DNA of 8,187 bases from Pseudomonadota bacterium. GTDB lineage: Bacteria > Myxococcota > Bradymonadia > UBA4248. Location of the stretch: NCBI GenBank assembly GCA_017629415.1, contig JAGBXG010000496.1, positions 1-8,187 on the forward strand. The letters are read 5' to 3'. The position numbers and the translations under genes were made by a program. The notes below the pieces were generated by a model, which worked only from the letters and a program-made list of their open reading frames with translations, did no database searches and had not been told where the DNA came from. Positions within the stretch are counted from its first letter, which is position 1. Every line of letters begins with the position of its first letter. This document shows, in pieces, positions 1 through 4,445 of the stretch.

Positions 1-1
1 G

Positions 2-241
2 GCAGCCGAATCCGGCAAACCCGAAGCCATTGCCAAGAAAATGGCTGAAGGCCGCCTGAACAAATGGTTGGCAGAAGTCAGCCTTCTTGATCAGCCGTGG
101 ATGGGCGATAACGCCGAAGGTACTGTTGAACAGAAACGTGCCGAAATTTCCTCCACCACCGGCGAAAACGTTCGTATCAACCGTTTCGTCCGCATCGCCG
201 TTGGCGAAAATGTGGCTGCAGAAGCAGAAGATGCAGAATAA
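2..241 (+). CDS. tsf: Elongation factor Ts, C-terminal part (5' end outside the window)
   Basis: This is the last 79 codons and stop of EF-Ts, the guanine-nucleotide exchange factor that recycles EF-Tu-GDP to EF-Tu-GTP in the cytoplasm. The frame is open from position 2. The visible sequence matches the conserved C-terminal part of the family: a stretch KKMAEGRLNKWLAEV, then LLDQPWMGD (the usual 'LL.QP...D' motif), and near the end INRFVRIAVGEN, the family's 'RF.R..VGE' strand. A short acidic, Ala/Glu-rich tail (AAEAEDAE) closes the protein. EF-Ts is usually about 280-300 residues, so roughly the final quarter is present. tsf normally follows rpsB and is often followed by pyrH. Here no pyrH follows; a terminator comes about 60 bp after the stop, so the upstream operon appears to end here. 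Codon use (GCC, ATC, GTC, CGT) looks like that of a highly expressed gene. Confidence 0.95.
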   Translation, partial: AAESGKPEAIAKKMAEGRLNKWLAEVSLLDQPWMGDNAEGTVEQKRAEISSTTGENVRINRFVRIAVGENVAAEAEDAE

Positions 242-247
242 TATCAC

Positions 248-281
248 GCAGATGATACACAAGCGCACTTGTGTTCATTGC
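248..281 (+). other. Hairpin in the tsf 3' untranslated region
   Basis: A perfect 7-bp stem, ACACAAG (257-263) with CTTGTGT (268-274), closes a CGCA loop. It extends outward with ATGA/TCAT and GCA/TGC, with single-base bulges at 256 and 251, giving about 14 pairs. A run of six T (289-294) lies 7 nt after the base, too far for a textbook intrinsic terminator. It may stabilise the tsf mRNA 3' end or act with the terminator just downstream. Confidence 0.5.
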
Positions 282-298
282 TGATGCATTTTTTATGA

Positions 299-327
299 AG
301 GCTTGCGTAAATCGTAAGCCTTTTTTT
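299..327 (+). terminator. Rho-independent terminator after tsf
   Basis: The stem AGGCTTGCG (299-307) pairs with CGTAAGCCT (313-321) around a TAAAT loop, giving 9 pairs including one G-T wobble. It is followed directly by a T run (321-327) and a second T-rich stretch to 336. This is the standard intrinsic terminator form and sits between the tsf stop and a new promoter region, so it separates the tsf operon from the next gene. Confidence 0.85.
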
Positions 328-334
328 GTTCTTT

Positions 335-351
335 TTAACAGTTCGTGTTAA
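335..351. promoter_or_regulatory. Inverted repeat, possible protein-binding site
   Basis: TTAACA (335-340) and TGTTAA (346-351) form a perfect 6-bp inverted repeat with a 5-nt spacer (GTTCG). It overlaps the tail of the tsf terminator T-tract and lies about 45-60 bp upstream of the TATAAT box at 394. It could be an upstream regulator site, since its spacer length matches that of the stronger repeat at 371-393. A 6-bp repeat in AT-rich DNA can also arise by chance. Confidence 0.3.
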
Positions 352-370
352 GATAAAAGATGTCTATTGC

Positions 371-399
371 GATTTCGATTTTCTATCGAAATCTATAAT
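371..399 (+). promoter_or_regulatory. Promoter -10 box with an abutting 9-bp inverted repeat (probable operator)
   Basis: A consensus TATAAT lies at 394-399, about 23 bp before the first ATG of the secreted-protein gene. Immediately upstream, GATTTCGAT (371-379) and ATCGAAATC (385-393) form a perfect 9-bp inverted repeat with a 5-nt spacer (TTTCT). The repeat fills the place where the -35 box and spacer should be, and no good -35 hexamer is seen at 16-18 bp; TTGCGA at 367-372 is 21 bp away. This placement suggests an operator where a dimeric regulator would block RNA polymerase, although a hairpin in DNA or chance cannot be excluded. With a start near 406 the mRNA leader would be only about 15 nt. 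Confidence 0.65.
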
Positions 400-421
400 G
401 TCCATTGTTGAGTAGAGATAT

Positions 422-1126
422 ATGATGAAGCGAACCCTATTTACCTTTATTTTTGTCAGTTGTTTTGCAAGTACAGCATTGGCTCAGGGCGGACCGACGG
501 GTATTGGCTATATTCCTGGAATGCCAGTTCCACAAGCAGCGCCCGCGACGGCAGCCTCTTCAAGCACCGCATCGGCTGCATCCAAAGGCGGCAGTAACGA
601 CAACTCCAAGATTACTAAAGTTGCGTATGGTGGTCAAAACAGTGCCAGTGTTACCCCTGAAACGAAACCTGCACAAGATTTCTCCAAAGAAGAAGCCGCT
701 TTAGGCATGCAAACCGAAAAATCCAGTTCGCTAACAAACGCACCATACAAAGGCGTTACCCCTCCCTCGCGATTGGTGCCTGAAAACGAGTCAACTTTTA
801 CACGCAAAGGCGGCAATCAGCTTTCGTGGATAGGCTTTATGCCTGAGGAAGGTGCACACCGTATTTTTATCCAAACCACGCATGCGACAAAATTTGAGCG
901 TTTAGCTACACCTTCTGATCGCGTTGAGCTTTTCATCGCTGACACGAAGCTTGCGGTATCCAACAACAATCGTGAGCTTGACATGTCATTTTTCCAGACA
1001 CCATTTGCAAAAGCCAAAGCCGTCAAATCCAAGAAAGGTGTAAAAGTGATTGTCCAGTTAAAAGAGGCACTGCCTTGCGAAGTCACCCAACAGGACAACA
1101 TGATTAACATTATTGTCAGGAAATAG
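422..1126 (+). CDS. Secreted protein with an AMIN-like C-terminal domain
   Basis: A 234-residue exported protein. Residues 1-21 are a clear Sec signal peptide: MMKR, a hydrophobic core (TLFTFIFVSCFAS), and an ALA cleavage motif before Q22. There is no lipobox Cys at the cleavage site. Residues about 22-130 are low-complexity, rich in Ala, Ser, Thr, Pro and Asn, so probably a disordered linker. Residues about 133-234 look like a compact beta-rich domain: LSWIGFMP, RIFIQTT, RVELFIADTKL, VKVIVQLKE and MINIIVRK. This is the strand pattern of AMIN domains, which place envelope proteins such as PilQ and AmiC at peptidoglycan; the assignment is by pattern only. Two in-frame ATGs (422, 425) are adjacent. 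The Shine-Dalgarno is weak, and AGAGA at 414-418 suits 425 slightly better. The gene has its own promoter region and is probably transcribed separately from tsf. No specific function can be named. Confidence 0.85.
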   Translation: MMKRTLFTFIFVSCFASTALAQGGPTGIGYIPGMPVPQAAPATAASSSTASAASKGGSNDNSKITKVAYGGQNSASVTPETKPAQDFSKEEAALGMQTEKSSSLTNAPYKGVTPPSRLVPENESTFTRKGGNQLSWIGFMPEEGAHRIFIQTTHATKFERLATPSDRVELFIADTKLAVSNNNRELDMSFFQTPFAKAKAVKSKKGVKVIVQLKEALPCEVTQQDNMINIIVRK

Positions 1127-1128
1127 AG

Positions 1129-1157
1129 TTGGAGAAAATCAGCCAATATGCTAAAAT
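1129..1157 (+). promoter_or_regulatory. Possible sigma-70 promoter for the kinase gene
   Basis: TTGGAG (1129-1134) and TAAAAT (1152-1157) are separated by 17 bp, in the 64-bp gap between the secreted-protein stop and the kinase start. The -10 matches consensus at 5 of 6 positions and the -35 at 3 of 6. No terminator is visible in this gap, so read-through from the upstream gene is equally possible. Confidence 0.35.
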
Positions 1158-1179
1158 TCTACGGCGTTGTATTTACGCT

Positions 1180-1185
1180 AAAGGA
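1180..1185 (+). promoter_or_regulatory. Ribosome binding site of the kinase gene
   Basis: AAAGGA ends 5 nt before the ATG at 1191, good Shine-Dalgarno sequence and spacing. It supports 1191 as the start, which also begins the protein just before its kinase domain. Confidence 0.7.
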
Positions 1186-1190
1186 TTATT

Positions 1191-3125
1191 ATGGCTGAGC
1201 ATCTCGGAAAATATAAGATTGATGGATTTATCGCTGAAGGCGGTATGGCGCGTATTTTGCGCGCCAAAACCGTTGGGGTTGGGGGTGTTGAAAAAACTGT
1301 TGCGCTTAAATGTCTTAAGGGCGTGATGAGTAAAGATGACAGTTATGTGCAGATGCTTTTGGATGAAGCACGAATCACTGTCAACATGACCCATAAGAAT
1401 ATTTGTCAGGTTTATGGCCTTGAAAATGACGGTAATACGTATTTCATGGTGATGGAGCTGATTGACGGTATCAATCTGTCTGAACTTTGTCGTTATTTAT
1501 TCAGCATCAACCGTGTTTTTCCTGTTGAAGCCGCTGTATTTATTGCGATGGAAGTATGTTCCGGTCTTTCGTATGCGCATCGCATGCTGGATGAAAACGG
1601 AGAAAATCTTGGCATTGTGCACCGTGATGTCAATCCTCAGAATATTTGCATTTCCAAAGAGGGTGAAGTCAAACTGATTGACTTCGGCATAGCCAAGGCT
1701 CAGAAGAGCATGTTTGAGACTCAGGCCGGTACGATCAAAGGCAAATTCAACTATATGAGTCCCGAACAGGCGCGTGGCGAACGTGTAGATCAGCGTACAG
1801 ATGTTTTTGCGCTTGGTGCCGTTCTTTATGAAATGCTGAGCGGCCACATGCTTTATCCTCAGAGTCTGGATGATGCTCGTTTGCGTACAAAGACGCGGAT
1901 GGCTGATTTTGTACCGATTGAAACTTATGTTCCCGACATTCCGGAAAAACTCCGCCGTATTCTTGCGAAAGCATTAACACGCGACATTACGCAACGCTTT
2001 GAGTCATCACGAGATTTTCTTTTAGCTCTGACGCAATTTTTCCACGATTCGTGCAAGGTTTATGATGCCATTAACCTTTCGATGCTTGTTGAGAAATACT
2101 TATCCAGCAAAGACAAGCGTCCTGCAGAACGTCAGCCTGCTGAGAAGCCATATTTTGATGCGGATGACAGCAAGACAACGATGATCTCCGCGCCAGCGAT
2201 TTCATCCGGCAAGGGAGGAGCGGCATCTGTTGAAGCGCGTAATATCGACGTTGATGATTCTTTTTCGCTGGAATCAGGCGACACAGCTGTCATCAATGCG
2301 ATGGAAGCGCGCCGGATAGCCAGAGGCGAAGATGTTGATGACACAAGTACGAGTGTTTATTCCAAGGCTGATTTTGATGCGGCCGTCAAATCTTCTTTAA
2401 GAGACAGTTCTCCCTTTGACAGTATTTCCAGTGCCGCAGTTGATCGCAGCATCAATTTGGACATTAAAGATGCCAAAGCTGAGACAACGATTATGGTTAA
2501 AGTGGACTCTGTCAAACCTAAGTCTCAAGGCAATCTTTGGGAGAAGATATCTCAACGTATTTTGTCGATGGATGAGCGCACGCTGATTATCCTTGCTTTG
2601 GTTCTTGCGACAGTTCTGACGCTTGCGATTATTCTGTTTTTGACGCTTGGAAGTTCTAAGGAGAGCTCTCCGCATACGGTATCGTCTGTGGCGCAGGCGC
2701 ATCAGATTCAGATCAGCACAAATCCTCCGAACGCTGAGATCTATATTGGCGACAAAAAATCTGACTATCGTCCGCCCTGCACAATTCCCAGCAATCTTAC
2801 GATTGAGGTGAAAGCTCCGTGGTATAAGCCCAAGCTAGTTTTTCTTTCCGAGCTTCAGGATTCTTCTTACAATGTTGTGCTGGATCCGATTGTAGGCATT
2901 GTTGAATTGAGTTCCACGCCTCAGGGAGCAAATGTAAAGATTAACGATGTGGATGACGTCAAGACACCGATGCAAAAGGCTGTTGATGTAAAAAAATTGT
3001 ACAGGATCGAGTTTTCGAAGCCTGGCTATCATTCTAAGCATGTGGAAGTCAGCTGGTCAGAGTCAGAAGCTCAATCATCGCCTAAGAAGGATATTCATGT
3101 AGAACTTGATAAGATATCTGATTAG
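1191..3125 (+). CDS. Membrane-anchored Ser/Thr protein kinase with two PEGA-like repeats
   Basis: A 644-residue Hanks-type kinase that phosphorylates Ser/Thr on proteins from ATP. The kinase domain spans about residues 8-285: a glycine loop (AEGGMA, 15-20), the VALK lysine K40, the probable helix-C glutamate E59, the catalytic loop HRDVNPQN (H144-N151, base D146), DFG at 164-166, and an activation segment with T181 leading to SPE (190-192). The helix-C terminal and C-lobe motifs (QRTDVFALG, QRF) are also present. Residues about 305-460 form an acidic, Ser/Thr-rich linker. A single transmembrane helix lies at about 465-487, and the outside portion (about 505-640) holds two PEGA-like repeats: STNPPNAEIYIGD, then SSTPQGANVKIND with a KPGY motif near 610. 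The topology is therefore cytosolic kinase and extracytoplasmic sensor. Oddities are the Lys-to-Asn change after HRD (N148) and the degenerate glycine loop. Kinases of the 'HRDVxPQN' style are common in Myxococcota. The substrate is unknown. Confidence 0.95.
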   Translation: MAEHLGKYKIDGFIAEGGMARILRAKTVGVGGVEKTVALKCLKGVMSKDDSYVQMLLDEARITVNMTHKNICQVYGLENDGNTYFMVMELIDGINLSELCRYLFSINRVFPVEAAVFIAMEVCSGLSYAHRMLDENGENLGIVHRDVNPQNICISKEGEVKLIDFGIAKAQKSMFETQAGTIKGKFNYMSPEQARGERVDQRTDVFALGAVLYEMLSGHMLYPQSLDDARLRTKTRMADFVPIETYVPDIPEKLRRILAKALTRDITQRFESSRDFLLALTQFFHDSCKVYDAINLSMLVEKYLSSKDKRPAERQPAEKPYFDADDSKTTMISAPAISSGKGGAASVEARNIDVDDSFSLESGDTAVINAMEARRIARGEDVDDTSTSVYSKADFDAAVKSSLRDSSPFDSISSAAVDRSINLDIKDAKAETTIMVKVDSVKPKSQGNLWEKISQRILSMDERTLIILALVLATVLTLAIILFLTLGSSKESSPHTVSSVAQAHQIQISTNPPNAEIYIGDKKSDYRPPCTIPSNLTIEVKAPWYKPKLVFLSELQDSSYNVVLDPIVGIVELSSTPQGANVKINDVDDVKTPMQKAVDVKKLYRIEFSKPGYHSKHVEVSWSESEAQSSPKKDIHVELDKISD

Positions 3126-3129
3126 CGTG

Positions 3130-3144
3130 GAAGTCTTTGACTTC
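3130..3144 (+). other. Small hairpin just after the kinase stop
   Basis: GAAGTC (3130-3135) pairs perfectly with GACTTC (3139-3144) around a TTT loop. It starts 4 nt after the kinase stop codon and has no T run, so it is not a standard terminator by itself. It is the first of four hairpins before truD. Confidence 0.5.
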
Positions 3145-3163
3145 GCAAGCCGTGTGGGGCGTT

Positions 3164-3180
3164 GCGGGGTGAAACCCCGC
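3164..3180 (+). other. GC-rich hairpin
   Basis: GCGGGGT (3164-3170) pairs perfectly with ACCCCGC (3174-3180), leaving a GAA loop; with the outer six pairs only, the loop is TGAAA. It is strong because six of the seven pairs are G-C. No T run follows; the next bases are ATAGGGGG. Confidence 0.65.
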
Positions 3181-3190
3181 ATAGGGGGTA

Positions 3191-3257
3191 GGCGCGTATG
3201 TTCTGGCAATATATCAGTCTTTTTTAAAAGTCTGATATATTGCCAGAGCATAGCGCC
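3191..3257 (+). repeat. Long 26-pair inverted repeat
   Basis: The arms are 3191-3217 and 3232-3257. The inner 16 pairs (3202-3217 with 3232-3247, TCTGGCAATATATCAG and its complement) are perfect. Outward there is one T-G wobble (3201/3248), four pairs, one bulged G (3196), then GGCGC/GCGCC. The 14-nt loop (3218-3231) is T-rich then A-rich and can form a further short CTTT/AAAG stem. This is far longer than a terminator stem and resembles the core of a palindromic repeat element or an RNase III-type processing substrate. Confidence 0.75.
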
Positions 3258-3259
3258 GC

Positions 3260-3279
3260 AGGGGGCGTTGCCCCCTTTT
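3260..3279 (+). terminator. Terminator-like hairpin upstream of truD
   Basis: AGGGGGC (3260-3266) pairs perfectly with GCCCCCT (3270-3276) around a GTT loop, followed by T residues to 3279 and then ATATTT. The stem is very strong but the T run is short. It may end kinase transcription, or act conditionally, because its 3' arm can instead pair with the upstream AGGGGG at 3183-3188. It lies only about 36 nt before the truD ATG. Confidence 0.55.
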
Positions 3280-3315
3280 ATATTTCAAAGCCTGAATGGA
3301 CATTTATTTGCTGGC

Positions 3316-4437
3316 ATGTGTGATAAGATTTTGACAAACGCATCAGAAAGCCCTTCTTGGGAAGATGATGTTATTTTTAGAGGTTACGGGCTTCATTTGC
3401 CGATGAATGATGCGATGTTTGTCCCGATTGGTGGCGACATGGGATCGGCGGACACGGATTTTGAAGTTTCGGAGATTCCTGCCTACGTGCCTTGCGGCAG
3501 CGGTGAGCATCTTTATCTTTGGGTTGAGAAAAAAGGCAAAGCGACACAGGATTTGACGCGAGCTGTAGAGAAAGCTTTTAAAGTCAAAGAGATTGATGTG
3601 GGTTGTGCCGGCAAGAAAGATGCGCATGCGGTCACGCGTCAATATATCAGTGTACGTTTGCCGAAAGAGAATACCGAAGGTCTTGATCAGCTTCGAGCGC
3701 ATTCATGGCTGAATATTCTTGAGGTATCACGCCATACGAACAAGTTGAGAACTGGTCATCTTCGCGGCAATCGTTTCAAAGTGAAGCTTTATGGCGTCAC
3801 ATCAGATGATGCACAGATTGCCCATGCCTGCGCGATGCTTTCGGCGCATGGATTTATCAATTATTTCGGGAAACAGCGTTTTGGTTTTGAAGGTGACAAT
3901 GTCAGGCAGGGCTTGTCTATTCTTTGCGGCGCGCGAGCCCGTCATCAAACGAAGAAATTTGTGATCAGTGCGCTTCAGTCTGCCCTTTTTAATCTGATGG
4001 CAGGCCGTCGTTTTTTAGATAAAGGTTTTGATGTTTGCGATGGCGATGTGATGCAAAAGGTGCATGCCGGATGTTTTATTTGCGACGATGTTGCAACGGA
4101 TGCATTGCGTGCAAAGTCTGGCGAGATTGTTGTCACACTTCCTTTGCCTGGCAAAAAGACGATGCATGGGCATGGATATTCCATGATTCAGGAGCAATCT
4201 GCATGCGAATTGTTTTTGCAATCCTGGCGTGCCCATGATGAACAATATTCAGAATTAGATTTGAACACACTTGCCGGCCATGCCGATGGTTCGCGCCGTC
4301 CGTTATGGATTTATCCTGAGGATGTACGTTTTGAACGGCTATCTGCTGACAGTATCAGCGTAGCATTTTCATTGCCTTCCGGCTGTTATGCCACCGTATT
4401 TCTGCGTCACTTGTGTGGTTCTTCCTTCACCCGATGA
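3316..4437 (+). CDS. truD: tRNA pseudouridine synthase D (TruD)
   Basis: A 373-residue cytosolic enzyme that converts uridine 13 of certain tRNAs to pseudouridine; E. coli TruD is about 349 residues. The family landmarks appear in order: TDFEVSEIP (47-55) and GEHLYLWVEKKG (63-74) of the N-terminal part; AGKKDAHAVTRQ (98-109) with the catalytic aspartate D102; the signature NYFGKQRFG (182-190); the segment CDGDVMQ (241-247); and the C-terminal FSLPSGCYAT (351-360). The insertion domain typical of TruD lies between these blocks. The ATG at 3316 was chosen because homology begins shortly after it. The frame stays open about 70 codons upstream, but that part would be read through the hairpin element and the kinase end and does not look like TruD. 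There is no good Shine-Dalgarno before 3316; GGA at 3298-3300 is too distant. The stop overlaps the Shine-Dalgarno of the next gene, so the two are likely co-transcribed. Confidence 0.93.
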   Translation: MCDKILTNASESPSWEDDVIFRGYGLHLPMNDAMFVPIGGDMGSADTDFEVSEIPAYVPCGSGEHLYLWVEKKGKATQDLTRAVEKAFKVKEIDVGCAGKKDAHAVTRQYISVRLPKENTEGLDQLRAHSWLNILEVSRHTNKLRTGHLRGNRFKVKLYGVTSDDAQIAHACAMLSAHGFINYFGKQRFGFEGDNVRQGLSILCGARARHQTKKFVISALQSALFNLMAGRRFLDKGFDVCDGDVMQKVHAGCFICDDVATDALRAKSGEIVVTLPLPGKKTMHGHGYSMIQEQSACELFLQSWRAHDEQYSELDLNTLAGHADGSRRPLWIYPEDVRFERLSADSISVAFSLPSGCYATVFLRHLCGSSFTR

Positions 4438-4439
4438 GG
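4436..4439 (+). promoter_or_regulatory. Ribosome binding site of the TPR gene, overlapping the truD stop
   Basis: GAGG at 4436-4439 overlaps the last two bases of the truD TGA and lies 6 nt before the ATG at 4446. This favours 4446 over the next in-frame ATG (4464) and suggests that ribosomes finishing truD help start the next gene. Confidence 0.65.
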
Positions 4440-4445
4440 TTAAAC

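Larger units (their letters stand above)
3156..3276 (+). repeat. Structured intergenic element: three further hairpins and a 10-bp direct repeat
   Basis: Between the kinase and truD lies a compact GC-rich element. It holds a hairpin at 3164-3180, a 26-pair hairpin at 3191-3257, and a hairpin at 3260-3276. GGGGCGTTGC occurs twice, at 3156-3165 and 3262-3271, near its two ends. AGGGGG also occurs twice, at 3183-3188 and 3260-3265, one copy on each side of the long hairpin. The base composition contrasts with the flanking genes. This combination suggests a dispersed palindromic intergenic repeat (REP- or MITE-like) or a structured RNA leader for truD. With only one copy in the window, neither can be decided. 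Confidence 0.5.

Noticed and set aside
367..372. TTGCGA as the -35 box for the TATAAT at 394
   Set aside because: The spacing of 21 bp is too long for a normal sigma-70 promoter.
453..704. An 83-codon frame inside the secreted-protein gene
   Set aside because: It overlaps a gene with a clear signal peptide in another frame, and its basic, low-complexity translation looks like an out-of-frame product.
1497..2702. Antisense open frames opposite the kinase gene
   Set aside because: They shadow a strongly supported kinase gene and resemble no known protein.
3191..3257. Integron attC site or transposon end
   Set aside because: The palindrome is attC-sized, but I could not identify attC core sites, and there is no cassette order, transposase or clear target-site duplication around it.
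3106..3315. A TruD reading frame starting at 3106, giving about 70 extra N-terminal residues
   Set aside because: It overlaps the end of the kinase gene, reads through the hairpin element, and the extra residues have no TruD resemblance; TruD homology begins after the ATG at 3316.
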